Positions 35,040 through 45,231 are shown, counted from the stretch's first letter. The stretch: 64,000 nt of DNA from Aequorivita vitellina (GCF_022008365.1 NZ_JAIRBA010000010.1:42673-106672), one strand, 5' to 3'. Program-made: numbers and translations. Notes: generated by a model from the sequence alone, not told the origin.

Positions 35040-36035
35040 TTAATTTGTACTAATTTCATTTCCAGAATGTTTTTGTTTTTCAAAACAATCCAAATTATAT
35101 ATGGTTGTTTCAGCAATATTGGTCAAAGCTGTTTCGGTTAAAAATGCTTGATGGCTTGTGATTAATACATTGTTGAAGGTCATCAATCTGGCAATCACAT
35201 CGTCCTGTAAAATATCATCGGAATGGTCTTCAAAGAACAATCCTTCTTCTTCCTCATAAACATCGATTCCGAAATAGCCAATTTTTTTGGTTTTCAATCC
35301 TTCGATAACCGCCTTGGTATCTACCAATCCGCCACGACTTGTATTGATGAGCATTACTCCAGATTTCATTAGTGCTATATGCTCTTTATTTATTAAATGT
35401 TTTGTTGAAGCTTTTAATGGCACGTGCAGGCTTATTATATCTGCGTGCTTACAGAGCGTCGCACAATCTGAATAGATTACGCCATATTTATCAATTAGGT
35501 CTTTGCTTTCTTCTATATCCTGGGCAAGAATATTGCAGCCGAATCCGTGAAGTATTTTTACGAGTACAGACCCTATTTTTCCTGTTCCAATCACGCCAAC
35601 GGTTTTCCCATTTAGGTCAAAACCAGTGAGACCGTTTAATGAAAAGTTTTGTTCGCGAACCCTATTGTGCGCTTTAATTAATTTTCGATTTAATGCAAGT
35701 ATCAGCGCCATTGTATGTTCGGCAATGGCATACGGGGAATATGCTGGCACACGAGCCACTTTTATACCCAGTTCTGATGCTTTTTTTAAATCGACGTGAT
35801 TGAAACCTGCCGAGCGTAATGCGATGAATTTTATGCCCTGCTTGTGTAAAATCTTCAACACTTCCGAAGAGGCGTCATCACTGGAAAAAAGTGCTATGGC
35901 CTTTGAGCCTTCTGCCAATAAGGCGGTTTCCTTTGTTAATCGAAATTCTAAAAAATTCAGTTGATGCTTTCCATTATTGGCGTTTACAATGGAAGGTTTA
36001 TCGAATTTATGTGTGCTGTATATGGTTGTTTTCAT
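35040..36035 (-). CDS. ldhA: D-lactate dehydrogenase (2-hydroxyacid dehydrogenase)
   Basis: A 331-residue NAD-dependent D-2-hydroxyacid dehydrogenase, length and motifs matching LdhA. The NAD fold is GVIGTGKIGSVLVKILHGFG; the substrate Arg lies near LINTSRGGLVDTKAV, and the catalytic His is in ITSHQAFLTETAL. It reduces pyruvate to D-lactate and re-oxidises NADH. Together with Pfk, aldolase and GAPDH encoded downstream it would complete a fermentative branch (pyruvate kinase and lower steps would be chromosomal). Confidence 0.9.
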   Translation of the reverse strand: MKTTIYSTHKFDKPSIVNANNGKHQLNFLEFRLTKETALLAEGSKAIALFSSDDASSEVLKILHKQGIKFIALRSAGFNHVDLKKASELGIKVARVPAYSPYAIAEHTMALILALNRKLIKAHNRVREQNFSLNGLTGFDLNGKTVGVIGTGKIGSVLVKILHGFGCNILAQDIEESKDLIDKYGVIYSDCATLCKHADIISLHVPLKASTKHLINKEHIALMKSGVMLINTSRGGLVDTKAVIEGLKTKKIGYFGIDVYEEEEGLFFEDHSDDILQDDVIARLMTFNNVLITSHQAFLTETALTNIAETTIYNLDCFEKQKHSGNEISTN

Positions 36036-36045
36036 TATTCACTTT

Positions 36046-37314
36046 TTAAATTCCTAACTGTATTAAAATATATGCTATACCCACGATGACAGCAGTTCCA
36101 AAAATCAGCATCACCAGTTTCCCTGTTTTTTTTGAACCTTTGAAATAAGTAATCCCCAACTTCACAATCATATTACTTATGGTTGCCGTTATGATAACAT
36201 TGGTTGCAAGGGTGAGTTTTTCTTCCAAAGAGCCAAATTTTGCCATACTTATAGTTATCGCATCCGTATCTGCCAATCCTGCAATTAGGGCTGAATAGTA
36301 TAAACCGCTTTCACCAAAAAATTGATTTCCATAAAACACGGCAAACAGAATTACTACATAAATACCACCAAACCCAAGGGCGTTCCAGATATTTAGCGGA
36401 TTCCCAAGGTTAATATCCGTCTTTGGAACGTCTGTGTCCTTTTTGATAAATATAAGTGCGCTAATCAAACAGATAAGTGTAAGAATAGTAAATGGAATGG
36501 CTAAATAGGATAGTATGGCGCTATTGAAAATATAAGCCAAGATTGCAAGTCTGGGAAACATTATGGCAGAAGCTATAATGATACCAGCCGCATATTTTTT
36601 AGAAAGTTCTGGCGATTCTTTACTTCTCGAAGCATATATCCAAGCTACGGCAGTACTTGATATCAATCCGCCTAAAATTGCAGTGAGCAGGATACCTCGT
36701 TTAGAACCTACGTATTTTACAAGAAAGTAGCCGATGAAATTCAGAAAAGAGACAATCACTATAATTGCTCCAATTTCAAAAGGGTTTAACAAACCTTCTG
36801 GACCATAGTCTTGATTCGGCAAGAAAGGCAAAATCAGCAGTGCAATAATTGAAAACTTAATAAAGGCAAAAAGTTCTTCTGAAGTTATATTTTTAATGAA
36901 GGTATTAAAGGTTGTTTTTAATGATAATAAAGTAACCACGACTACTGCGGTAGCGACTGCTTCCTTGTGCAAATGATTGGCAACCATAATTCCTAGAATC
37001 AACGTAACGAATAATGCCATATTGGTGGTAATCCCCGTCATTACGTGTTTTTGGGCAATAGAAAGATGACTCAACGAAAGAAATAATAGAAATGCCGCTG
37101 CAACAATGATAACCAACCAAGGTGTGTACGTTAGGGAAAGACTTCCTAAAATAAAACCAATGATGGCCACAATCGGGAAGGTTCTTATGCCTGCAAAACC
37201 TTGTTCTTCCTTCAATTTATCGTATTCACGTTCCAACCCCAGAATAAGGCCTATGCCCATACTTATGAGTAATCCAAGGATAAATGGGTTGATATTTTTG
37301 AAGGTTTCCATCAT
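36046..37314 (-). CDS. MgtC/SapB-DUF4010 family membrane protein
   Basis: About 422 residues with some 11-12 membrane helices. The N-terminal third is MgtC/SapB-like (GIGLILGLEREYDK, then FAGIRTFPIVAIIG), and the C-terminal part is DUF4010 (LADTDAITISMAKFG). I start at the ATG at 37314, one base after the pfkA stop; an in-frame TTG at 37326 would overlap pfkA. The function of these long forms is uncertain; MgtC proteins are linked to Mg2+ and phosphate stress. Confidence 0.85.
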   Translation of the reverse strand: MMETFKNINPFILGLLISMGIGLILGLEREYDKLKEEQGFAGIRTFPIVAIIGFILGSLSLTYTPWLVIIVAAAFLLFLSLSHLSIAQKHVMTGITTNMALFVTLILGIMVANHLHKEAVATAVVVVTLLSLKTTFNTFIKNITSEELFAFIKFSIIALLILPFLPNQDYGPEGLLNPFEIGAIIVIVSFLNFIGYFLVKYVGSKRGILLTAILGGLISSTAVAWIYASRSKESPELSKKYAAGIIIASAIMFPRLAILAYIFNSAILSYLAIPFTILTLICLISALIFIKKDTDVPKTDINLGNPLNIWNALGFGGIYVVILFAVFYGNQFFGESGLYYSALIAGLADTDAITISMAKFGSLEEKLTLATNVIITATISNMIVKLGITYFKGSKKTGKLVMLIFGTAVIVGIAYILIQLGI

Positions 37315-37315
37315 T

Positions 37316-38290
37316 TTACTTACCAAATAGTTCCAAAAGTTCCATCAATTCATCATCTACTTGATGTTGTTTGACCACTTCTTTAAAAGGGGTTAGGTGC
37401 AATTGGTTGTTTAAAACCCCAGCCATTACGTTCTTTTTACCTTGTGAAAGTGCGTTTACACTTGCCACTCCAAGCCTAATCCCCAACATTCTATCTAAAG
37501 CAGAAGGGTTTCCACCTCGCTGGATGTGTCCGAGCCTAGTTATGCGTAAATCAACATTGGGATTGACTTCCTTAATTTTTGAGGAAACAAGTTCGGCACC
37601 TATTTCATCGCCTTCAGAAACCACAACCAGAAAGGCATCTTCACTATCGTAGTTTTTAACCTTATCCAATAGATAAATAAAGTCCTTTCCACTCTCGGGA
37701 ATTAAAATGGCATCTGCTCCTGTGGTAAGTCCTGAATGAATGGCGATGTAGCCAGAATCCCTGCCCATTACTTCCACAATGAATACCCGATTGTGAGATT
37801 CCGCAGTGTCCTTTATTTTATCAATATTCTCAATGGCTGTATTTACTGCGGAATCAAAACCAAGGGTATAATCTGTTCCTGAAATATCATTATCTATAGT
37901 ACCAGGAATGCCGATAAACGGAATGTCGCATATTTCTGAAAAAGTAAGTAGTCCTTTAAATGTGCCATCGCCACCAATGGCAATCAGGGCATCTATTTTG
38001 TTTGCATTTAGGGTTTGCAGGGCTTTTTTTCGACCTTCCAGTTCGAGAAAACGTTTGCTTCGTGCGGTCTTTAGAATTGTGCCACCCTTTTGGGTCAGTT
38101 TTTGTAATTCGTGTGATTTAAATTGAACCAAGTCACCGTCTATCAATCCTTCATATCCTTTTCTAAAACCACTAACTTTTATACCAGTTGCTTCAGCCGT
38201 TTTTGCAATGGCGTACAAGGCTGAATTCATCCCTGGACTATCACCTCCAGAGGTAAATACACCTATATGTTTAATTTTATTAGTATTCAT
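37316..38290 (-). CDS. pfkA: 6-phosphofructokinase
   Basis: A 324-residue ATP-dependent phosphofructokinase. All key motifs are intact: ATP-binding GGDSPGMNSALYAI, catalytic PGTIDNDISGTDYTLGFDSA (Asp base), VEVMGRDSGYIAIHSG and HIQRGGNPSALDRMLG at the fructose-phosphate site. It makes fructose 1,6-bisphosphate, substrate of the aldolase encoded at 40546. Its start overlaps the hydrolase gene by 11 nt and its end abuts the MgtC-like gene by 1 nt, showing tight coupling. Confidence 0.95.
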   Translation of the reverse strand: MNTNKIKHIGVFTSGGDSPGMNSALYAIAKTAEATGIKVSGFRKGYEGLIDGDLVQFKSHELQKLTQKGGTILKTARSKRFLELEGRKKALQTLNANKIDALIAIGGDGTFKGLLTFSEICDIPFIGIPGTIDNDISGTDYTLGFDSAVNTAIENIDKIKDTAESHNRVFIVEVMGRDSGYIAIHSGLTTGADAILIPESGKDFIYLLDKVKNYDSEDAFLVVVSEGDEIGAELVSSKIKEVNPNVDLRITRLGHIQRGGNPSALDRMLGIRLGVASVNALSQGKKNVMAGVLNNQLHLTPFKEVVKQHQVDDELMELLELFGK

Positions 38291-39197
38291 TTAAAATTGT
38301 TTTTTGTGATTTTTTATCTGAAACAGAAAAATCTTGGATGGTCTTCCATACAAATTCTGCTTCTTTTAGAAAGAACTGATGGTCTCCCCCTGTAGAGGTA
38401 ACAGTTTTTACGTTTGTAAATTCTCTTGATAAGTCTATAGCATTTTTGAGCGGTGCAGTAGTGTCCTTTGCTCCGTGAATGAAAAGCACTTTTGTGTTTC
38501 TAATCTTTCTTGCAATCCCGTATAAATCTGTTTTTAGGATTATCCTCGTAAGCGAATAATAGTAGCTCTGCCAATGGTGTTTTTTTGCATCTTCATAAAC
38601 ATCATCCGTGAGGTTGTCTGGTTTAAATGCACGCGACATAAAAATGGGATGAATCATACAGATGTATTTAGAGAATCTGCTTATTGATATTCTGTCCACA
38701 AAGGAATGTGAGGACATAATTTTTTTAAATTCATCTGCATCCTGATAAACAGGTATGCCGATAAAAATTCCTGCCTTGAACCAATGAGGATATTTCTCTA
38801 AAAGTGCTAATGAAATTATCGCTCCCATTGAATGTCCCGCGATAGTTGTTTTTCCATCATTAAACCCTTCTTTTTTTAAAATCAATTCTAAAGCTTTTAG
38901 TTGAACTGAAAGCGAATAATCACTTTGTGGTTTTGGCGAATCACCAAAACCCAAAAGGTCTAATAATAGCAAAGTGTGTGTTTTTGAAATGCTTTCTAAA
39001 TTGCGTTTCCAATAATTCAATGACCCTGTCAAACCGTGCAGCAAAACGAGTTTGTTTTCACCCGCACCTATAATTTCATAATTTAAGAGTGTTTTGTCAG
39101 CATCATAAGCTGGGTGCTTAACAATCTTATAATGTTGATATCCTGCTATTGCGACCACAGGAAAAATGAAAAATATGGATATGAGTAGTAATGTCAT
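38280..39197 (-). CDS. Alpha/beta hydrolase with N-terminal membrane anchor
   Basis: A 305-residue alpha/beta hydrolase. An N-terminal helix (LLISIFFIFPVVAIAGYQHY) anchors it. Catalytic parts: oxyanion region VLLHGLTGSLNYW, nucleophile in AGHSMGAIISLAL, acid Asp in IHGAKDTTAPL and His in GGDHQFF. Substrate unknown (esterase or lipase-like). It overlaps the symporter gene by 4 nt (ATGA) and the pfkA gene by 11 nt. Confidence 0.85.
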   Translation of the reverse strand: MTLLLISIFFIFPVVAIAGYQHYKIVKHPAYDADKTLLNYEIIGAGENKLVLLHGLTGSLNYWKRNLESISKTHTLLLLDLLGFGDSPKPQSDYSLSVQLKALELILKKEGFNDGKTTIAGHSMGAIISLALLEKYPHWFKAGIFIGIPVYQDADEFKKIMSSHSFVDRISISRFSKYICMIHPIFMSRAFKPDNLTDDVYEDAKKHHWQSYYYSLTRIILKTDLYGIARKIRNTKVLFIHGAKDTTAPLKNAIDLSREFTNVKTVTSTGGDHQFFLKEAEFVWKTIQDFSVSDKKSQKTILNEY

Positions 39198-40537
39198 ATT
39201 TTTAAAGTTTTATCATTAACCAATATTGGGGTTTTACCATAAAACCTATTAAAAACCATACAAGCTGTGAGGTCACCCGTTACGTTTACAGCAGTCCTGA
39301 ACATTCCCAACAATCTTTCTACACCAATAATAATGATGATGCCTTCGGCTGGAATACCGACACTTCCCAAAACAGAAGCGAGTATCACCACACCACCTCC
39401 GGGAATGGCAGGTGTGCCGATTGAAGCAGCAACGATGGTTACGATGACCACAATAATATTGAGCAAACTCATTTCCAAGCCATAGGCTTGGGCTATGAAT
39501 AGCGTAGTTATGGTTTGATAGAGTGCAGTGCCATCCATATTGACGGTTGCACCTATGGGAATAATAAAATTGCTAATGGTCTTGTCCACCTTCAATTCTT
39601 CTTCGGCTGTTTGAAGGGAAAGTGGCATCACGGCCGCAGAGCTTGTGGTTGAAAAGGCCAATAATTGAACGTCCCTTATTTTTTTTAGGAAATGCATAGG
39701 GTTTGCTTTTCCAAGAAGCACAATTAGCCCTAAATTGAAAATTACCAAAAGTAATAGACCGAGCAGGACGACGCCAACATAATAGGTGAGACCGGAAAGA
39801 GAACTTAAACCAACACTAGAGGTAAGCTGCGCCATAAGTCCGAAAACAGCAATAGGGACTAATAACATAGACCATTTTACCACCGTCATACAGACTTCCT
39901 GAATGGCACTTAGAAGCAGCTTTACTGGGCGCAGTAAATCATTTTCAAGAGATAGCACAGCTACACCAATAATGATTGTGAAAATCACAATACTTAACAT
40001 TTCACCACTTACCATAGATGCCAATGGATTTTCAGGAAGCAGGTTTGAGATGGCATCAGGAATCGTTTCAACTCCGAAGGAAAGCTCGGGTTCATCAGTT
40101 GAAACTGCCGTAATTTCATTATGCTCTTTTAGTGCTTGTTGATGAAGAAAACGACCCGGTCTAAAAATTTGGGATAGTATCGTACCAATGCTAACCGAAA
40201 CTATTGTTGTGCCCAAAAAATATAGTAAAACACCACCACCTAATTTTTTTAGACTGTCCTTATCATTACTTGCTATTCCAGTAATGATGGAAGCCACAAT
40301 CAACGGAATCATAATCATTTGAACCAGTTTCAGAAATAGTACACCGGGCAATGCCAGCCAATTCCCCGCGATATCTGCTGTTTCTTTAGAAATCCATCCA
40401 TTTTGTGGACTCAATAACAGACCAAATCCAACACCTAACAACAAAGCAATGATTACTTTAAGCCATAGACGGCTTTCTACCAGTTTAAGGAGGTAGTGGT
40501 TAAGTGATTTTAATGATTTTATCTCTGTGTCAAACAT
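39194..40537 (-). CDS. Dicarboxylate/amino acid:cation symporter (DAACS)
   Basis: A 447-residue SLC1-type transporter with about 8 helices and two re-entrant loops. AFSTTSSAAVMPLSLQ is the serine-rich HP1 tip; ATVNMDGTALYQ is the NMDGT cation site; TPAIPGGGVVILASVLGSVG is HP2. It imports C4-dicarboxylates or acidic amino acids with Na+ or H+. Last nucleotides overlap the hydrolase start (ATGA). Its role beside glycolytic genes is probably carbon uptake, but it may be a general nutrient gene. Confidence 0.92.
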   Translation of the reverse strand: MFDTEIKSLKSLNHYLLKLVESRLWLKVIIALLLGVGFGLLLSPQNGWISKETADIAGNWLALPGVLFLKLVQMIMIPLIVASIITGIASNDKDSLKKLGGGVLLYFLGTTIVSVSIGTILSQIFRPGRFLHQQALKEHNEITAVSTDEPELSFGVETIPDAISNLLPENPLASMVSGEMLSIVIFTIIIGVAVLSLENDLLRPVKLLLSAIQEVCMTVVKWSMLLVPIAVFGLMAQLTSSVGLSSLSGLTYYVGVVLLGLLLLVIFNLGLIVLLGKANPMHFLKKIRDVQLLAFSTTSSAAVMPLSLQTAEEELKVDKTISNFIIPIGATVNMDGTALYQTITTLFIAQAYGLEMSLLNIIVVIVTIVAASIGTPAIPGGGVVILASVLGSVGIPAEGIIIIIGVERLLGMFRTAVNVTGDLTACMVFNRFYGKTPILVNDKTLKI

Positions 40538-40545
40538 TCTGTTGA

Positions 40546-41607
40546 TTATGCTATACTAATTTTATCGTCCAAATAAACTTCCTGAACAGATTGTAATACT
40601 TTCACGCCTTCGCTAAAGGGCTTTTGAAATGCTTTTCTTCCCATTATCAGCCCAGAGCCACCAGCCCTTTTATTGATGACGGCAGTTGTTACAGCTTCGG
40701 ACAAATCTGATTTGCCTTTGGAACCACCACCTGAATTAATCAGCCCTATTTTACCCATATAGCAATTGGCTACTTGCAACCTGCAAAGGTCAATAGGGTG
40801 GTCTGTGGTAAGGGTTTTATACATTTCATCATCATATTTTCCAAATCCTATCTCTTTGAAACCAAAATTATTGGTTGGTAATTTTTGTTTGATGATATCT
40901 GCCTGTATCGTTACTCCAATCTGATTGGCTTGTCCGGTTACATCGGCCGATGCGTGATAATCTTCTTTATCGGTTTTAAAAGCTTCATTTCGTGTATAGC
41001 ACCATAAAATGGTAGCCATACCAAGATTATGAGCTTCTTCAAAAGCCTCTGCTATTTCTTTGAGTTGTCTGTTACTTTCCGCTGAACCAAAATAAATCGT
41101 AGCTCCTACGGCAATTGCTCCCATATCCCAAGCGGTTTTTACCTTACCAAAGAGTGTTTGGTCATATTTGTTCGGGTAGGTAAGCAGTTCATTGTGGTTA
41201 ATCTTAACGATAAAAGGGATTTTATGGGCATATTTTCGGGCATTCAAACCCAAAACCCCAAACGTGGAAGCCACCCCATTACAACCGGCCTCAAGGGCGA
41301 GTTTTATAATGTTCTCTGGGTCGAAATAATCTGGGTTTTTATAGAATGAAAAGGCCGCGCTATGCTCAATACCTTGGTCCACAGGAAGGATACTTAAATA
41401 GCCTGTACCTCCCAGATTTCCGTTGTTGTACAATTGTGAAAGACTTCGAAGCACCTGCGGATTTCTGTTGCTACTGCCAAATACTTTTTCTAAACTATTT
41501 TTGCTTGGCACTTGCAATTCATCCTTTGTTATTTTTTCACAAACGTGTTCTAAATAGAAGTCTGCTTTTTCTCCTAAAAGTTCTACTATATTCTTGTCTG
41601 TTTTCAT
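40546..41607 (-). CDS. fbaB: Class I fructose-bisphosphate aldolase (DhnA/FbaB type)
   Basis: A 353-residue member of the DhnA/FbaB class I aldolase family, which uses a Schiff-base Lys and no metal. Seen motifs: [15 protein letters not shown] at the start of the barrel, [30 protein letters not shown] and [16 protein letters not shown] near the end, which binds phosphate. It splits fructose 1,6-bisphosphate into triose phosphates. It lies 11 nt after the type II GAPDH gene. Metal independence could be an advantage in a metal-resistant strain (inference). Confidence 0.92.
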   Translation of the reverse strand: MKTDKNIVELLGEKADFYLEHVCEKITKDELQVPSKNSLEKVFGSSNRNPQVLRSLSQLYNNGNLGGTGYLSILPVDQGIEHSAAFSFYKNPDYFDPENIIKLALEAGCNGVASTFGVLGLNARKYAHKIPFIVKINHNELLTYPNKYDQTLFGKVKTAWDMGAIAVGATIYFGSAESNRQLKEIAEAFEEAHNLGMATILWCYTRNEAFKTDKEDYHASADVTGQANQIGVTIQADIIKQKLPTNNFGFKEIGFGKYDDEMYKTLTTDHPIDLCRLQVANCYMGKIGLINSGGGSKGKSDLSEAVTTAVINKRAGGSGLIMGRKAFQKPFSEGVKVLQSVQEVYLDDKISIA

Positions 41608-41618
41608 TTTGATAGTAT

Positions 41619-42632
41619 TTAATGGATTCCTAAACTTTCATTTGTTTTGGCTATGGATTTTGTACCATCTGTTTCAATTCCAGTTAAAGCCCTAATAGCA
41701 TCAATTGTTTCCGGGATTACAATAGCTTGGTTATCGACCACGTAGGCATAAAAGAGTTCGTCTCCCTGTACCTTCAGCATATCTTCCCATAGTGCTACTT
41801 CATACATATCGCCCCAAGGCCTTCCCATATCCAAGAACATTTCCTTAATGGTATTGTTAGAAACCAGACCTTGGTCATATTGAATCAATTTAATACGGCT
41901 GGACGTTTTGAAAGCATTTAGCACTTCTTGCTTTGTCGCCTGTTTTTTCAATTTCACATTCCAATAGTGCAGATGGCTCAATGTTTCGGGTACTTTTACC
42001 GCTGCGGTGATGACATCCAGTTCTGGGTCAACACTTTTAGCATCTGGACCTTGATGGCTTGGGATATCTTTTTCGGGAACCATTGTATTCATAATACCAC
42101 CTAAATGACTTTCCCAAGGGTCTGTAGCTCTTCTTAAAAGTGTACCTCTGGCATAATCCAATAAATCGGCTCTTTTTAAAGCGGTCAAGGTTCTTAAAAT
42201 AGACGTAGTATTACACGAAACTACTCTTGTCGCATTCAAGTTTAGAGCCGATTTGTAATTATTTTCTGCACTAAAGGAATGCCCTGTGGTTTCGTGTTTT
42301 TCGCCACCGTGTAGAATAAATTTGATGTTTTGCTCCTTGTAGATAACGACATTCTGAGCGGCAATTTTTTTGGGTGTACAGTCCACAACAAGATCTGATT
42401 TCTTTAAAAGTTCCTGTAAGCTTCCTTTTACTGAAATTCCTTTTGAGTCCATATCATTGGCTGCTTCTTCGGTAGCTGCATAAATATCATACTCCTTTCT
42501 TACGGCATTTTGAATGCGCCAATCGCTGATTATATCGCAAACGCCCGAAAGCTTCATATCATCTTGTAATTTGATGGCATCTGCCACTCTTTTTCCTATG
42601 ACTCCGTATCCTATAACTCCTATTTCTTTCAT
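41619..42632 (-). CDS. gap: Type II (archaeal-type) glyceraldehyde-3-phosphate dehydrogenase
   Basis: A 337-residue type II GAPDH, the archaeal form, distinct from the bacterial GapA. It begins with the nucleotide fold [16 protein letters not shown] and has the catalytic Cys in [18 protein letters not shown], nearly the archaeal consensus. [13 protein letters not shown] and [20 protein letters not shown] are also shared with archaeal enzymes. It oxidises glyceraldehyde 3-phosphate with NAD(P)+ and phosphate. Flavobacteria normally rely on type I GAPDH, so this gene is probably transferred. Confidence 0.92.
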   Translation of the reverse strand: MKEIGVIGYGVIGKRVADAIKLQDDMKLSGVCDIISDWRIQNAVRKEYDIYAATEEAANDMDSKGISVKGSLQELLKKSDLVVDCTPKKIAAQNVVIYKEQNIKFILHGGEKHETTGHSFSAENNYKSALNLNATRVVSCNTTSILRTLTALKRADLLDYARGTLLRRATDPWESHLGGIMNTMVPEKDIPSHQGPDAKSVDPELDVITAAVKVPETLSHLHYWNVKLKKQATKQEVLNAFKTSSRIKLIQYDQGLVSNNTIKEMFLDMGRPWGDMYEVALWEDMLKVQGDELFYAYVVDNQAIVIPETIDAIRALTGIETDGTKSIAKTNESLGIH

Positions 42633-42652
42633 ATAAATTTTGTTTTAATTAG

Positions 42653-44008
42653 TTATTCTTCTGTATTATCGATTAATGATTTTGGCTTAAAATTTCTAAT
42701 AATCAAGCGGTTGCTCTTTTCATAAGTGAAATAGCTAACCGCCCAATTAAAACCAACCATCAATCTATTTCTAAATCCACTTATGGCCATCAAGTGAACA
42801 ACGGACCACAGCAACCAGGCGAAATAGCCTGCAAATTTAAATTTGCCCAAATCGGCAACTGCCTTGCGTTTTCCTACGGTTGCTAAGGAACCTTTATCTT
42901 TATATTTGAAAGGTTTTATGGATTTGTTATTTATGATATTTAATATCGAATCGCCCAGATATTTTCCTTGTTGAATTGCTGCCTGCGCCACCTGTGGATG
43001 CCCTTTGGGTCTTTCTTCAGAAATAAGCGCAGCTATATCGCCTATGGCAAAAATGTTTTCGTAGCCTTCTACTTTTAAATTAGCATCGGTTTTAATCCGG
43101 TTGCCCCTGACTATGTGTTTTTCATCAATACCATTTGGGAATTGTCCTTTTACGCCAGCCGTCCAGATAAGGTTTTTAGCCAAAATGGTCTTACCACTTA
43201 TGGTAGTGACTTCCTTTCCATCATAATTGCTTACAGCTTCATTTAATAATACCTTTACATTTAAATCCTCTAAATATTTGAGGGTTTTCGATGATGCCCT
43301 ATCAGACATTGTGCTTAACAACTCATCAATGGCTTCTATTAAATAAATGTTCATAATGGAAGCAGGATACTCTGGATAATCTTTGGGTAGAATGTATTTA
43401 CAGAATTCAGCCAATGCTCCTGCCATCTCTACACCGGCAGGACCACCACCTACAATTACAAAATTTGTTAGGGCATCCCGTTCATCATCATCACAGGTAA
43501 TGGCAGCCTGTTCTAAATTTTGCAACATCATATGGCGAATGTTCAGGGAATCTCGGATATCCTTCATTCCCAAGCTGTTTTCTGCTACTTTATCCATCCC
43601 AAAAAAATTGGTGGTTGTACCTGAAGCAATTACCAGATAGTCATAGTGAACTTTTCCTTTAGAAGTTATTAATGTGTTTAATGAGGGCTGAATTTCTTCT
43701 ACTTCGACCAAACGAAATACTACATTTTTGTAACCATTGAATTGTTTCCTAAATGGAAATACTATGCTATCAGGTTCCAACGCACTTGTAGCCACTTGGT
43801 ACAGCAAAGGTTGAAATTGATGAAAGTTGTTTTTATCGAACAAAACAACTTGCAACTCTTTGTGCTTCAATTTTTCTACCAATGCCAAACCTGCAAACCC
43901 TCCACCAATGATAACAATACGTGGGAATTTGGAATCCGGAAGACAGATTTCATCTGCTACCATACAAGTAGAATCCATTGTTTTGTTATGTGCGTGGCTA
44001 TCCTTCAT
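42653..44008 (-). CDS. ndh: Type-2 NADH dehydrogenase (NDH-2)
   Basis: A 451-residue FAD-dependent NAD(P)H:quinone oxidoreductase. FAD fold PRIVIIGGGFAGLALVEKL, NADH fold NFVIVGGGPAGVEMAGALAE, and NIFAIGDIAALI near the second FAD contact. A C-terminal hydrophobic stretch (FAGYFAWLLWSVVHLMAISG) fits membrane attachment of this non-pumping enzyme. It transfers electrons from NADH to quinone and would clear NADH made by GAPDH. It has a slightly His-rich start (MKDSHAHNK). Confidence 0.92.
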   Translation of the reverse strand: MKDSHAHNKTMDSTCMVADEICLPDSKFPRIVIIGGGFAGLALVEKLKHKELQVVLFDKNNFHQFQPLLYQVATSALEPDSIVFPFRKQFNGYKNVVFRLVEVEEIQPSLNTLITSKGKVHYDYLVIASGTTTNFFGMDKVAENSLGMKDIRDSLNIRHMMLQNLEQAAITCDDDERDALTNFVIVGGGPAGVEMAGALAEFCKYILPKDYPEYPASIMNIYLIEAIDELLSTMSDRASSKTLKYLEDLNVKVLLNEAVSNYDGKEVTTISGKTILAKNLIWTAGVKGQFPNGIDEKHIVRGNRIKTDANLKVEGYENIFAIGDIAALISEERPKGHPQVAQAAIQQGKYLGDSILNIINNKSIKPFKYKDKGSLATVGKRKAVADLGKFKFAGYFAWLLWSVVHLMAISGFRNRLMVGFNWAVSYFTYEKSNRLIIRNFKPKSLIDNTEE

Positions 44009-44028
44009 TTGTTAGTTTATAATTTAAT

Positions 44029-44490
44029 TTACCCTTCATTCTTATCTCTTGCAATCAATACCGAGCACTTGGCGTGCGTGGCTAAATATTGGGAAACAGA
44101 ACCTAAAAGGAGGCGGGAAAGCGCACCTTGACCTTGAGAGCCAACTACGATTAAATCTGCCTTCCAATCCTCTGCTTTTTCCAGGATGGCACTTTTGGGT
44201 AATCCACTCACAACGGCAGTAGTTATGTTAAGAGCTTCGTTTTTGCTCTTTAGGACATCGCTGGCTTCCGAAACAATTTTGTCGCCCAATTTTTTGGCAC
44301 CGCTTATGAATTCTTCAAAGTAATTGTTCAAGTTTCCACCTGTAGCCATTAGTTCAGGGCCAAGCATCGCTGGATATTCATAAACATTTATGATGCAGAT
44401 TTCAGTATGTGATGGTAATGTCATTTTATGGAGTTCTTCTACGGCAGCTTTGCTAAAGCTTGAACCGTCTACTGCCAATAATATTTTCAT
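44029..44490 (-). CDS. Universal stress protein, single domain
   Basis: A 153-residue UspA protein: ILLAVDGSSFSKAAVEELHK at the start and VVGSQGQGALSRLLLGSVSQ, with the G-x2-G-x9-G(S) ATP-binding signature, then CSVLIARD. One domain, unlike the tandem copy at 34190. Lies in the same operon between NDH-2 and the lycopene-cyclase-domain gene. Likely binds ATP and acts in stress tolerance. Confidence 0.9.
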   Translation of the reverse strand: MKILLAVDGSSFSKAAVEELHKMTLPSHTEICIINVYEYPAMLGPELMATGGNLNNYFEEFISGAKKLGDKIVSEASDVLKSKNEALNITTAVVSGLPKSAILEKAEDWKADLIVVGSQGQGALSRLLLGSVSQYLATHAKCSVLIARDKNEG

Positions 44491-44502
44491 AATTTGAATG
44501 TT

Positions 44503-45213
44503 TTAGTTGGTTGACATTTCTTTCGATTTTATAAGTTTTCTCCAATACAAGTGTTCATATAATCCAGACCAATACATACCAAAGGTGAAAGCGAATAATA
44601 ATTCTTCAATTGGAATTCCTAGAACAAGAATATGGGTCAGGTTGTCCAGATTCCAGTACAGCTCCACATATTGCGGATAAAACGGAAGGATGCTTCCGAA
44701 ATAAATGAAGTACAGTATGGTAAACAAGATTCCTCCAACCCATATCTTTCCTTTTAAATCTGGGCGACAGTACAATGTTGCCAAACCACCAAAAAACATT
44801 GCAATGATGCCACAATAGATGTGGTTAAGCGCGGTGAAAAGACTAAATATTACAAATACAATGGCTGGAACAAATAGTATATAAATATGTAGCTTATGTC
44901 TTTGGTGGCTCCGTTCGGTATGAGGCATATCTATATAGCCTTTTTTGAATATCAGATTATACAATACCGTCCCTATTCCGCCAATAGCAAAAGAGAAGAT
45001 AAGGCTCTCAATATCAAAACCTGTTCTTTCCGCTAAATGGAATAGGGAAGGTGGAAACCAATATTCTGGAACAAACAAGGGTTCTGTTAGGCCAAAGGGC
45101 ATAGTGATAAGGCTCATTTTGAGCATTTCTTTTCTATACCCCTTTTTTGACAAATAGATTATTGCCCAAAGAGCAAGAATTATAAGAGACCATATGAACC
45201 AGACATATTGCAT
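44503..45213 (-). CDS. Lycopene cyclase domain membrane protein
   Basis: A 236-residue membrane protein with about 7 helices. The diagnostic segment is ILVLGIPIEELLFAFTFGMY with a following YEHLYW, matching the C-terminal motif of CrtY-type/CarR lycopene cyclase domains. These usually act in carotenoid ring closure, but no carotenoid genes are near. WFPPSLFHLAERTGFDIESL is also seen in the family. Function in a metal/stress island is unclear; a related membrane-bound isomerase role is possible. Confidence 0.75.
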   Translation of the reverse strand: MQYVWFIWSLIILALWAIIYLSKKGYRKEMLKMSLITMPFGLTEPLFVPEYWFPPSLFHLAERTGFDIESLIFSFAIGGIGTVLYNLIFKKGYIDMPHTERSHQRHKLHIYILFVPAIVFVIFSLFTALNHIYCGIIAMFFGGLATLYCRPDLKGKIWVGGILFTILYFIYFGSILPFYPQYVELYWNLDNLTHILVLGIPIEELLFAFTFGMYWSGLYEHLYWRKLIKSKEMSTN

Positions 45214-45231
45214 AAATTTTATTTTACTCTC

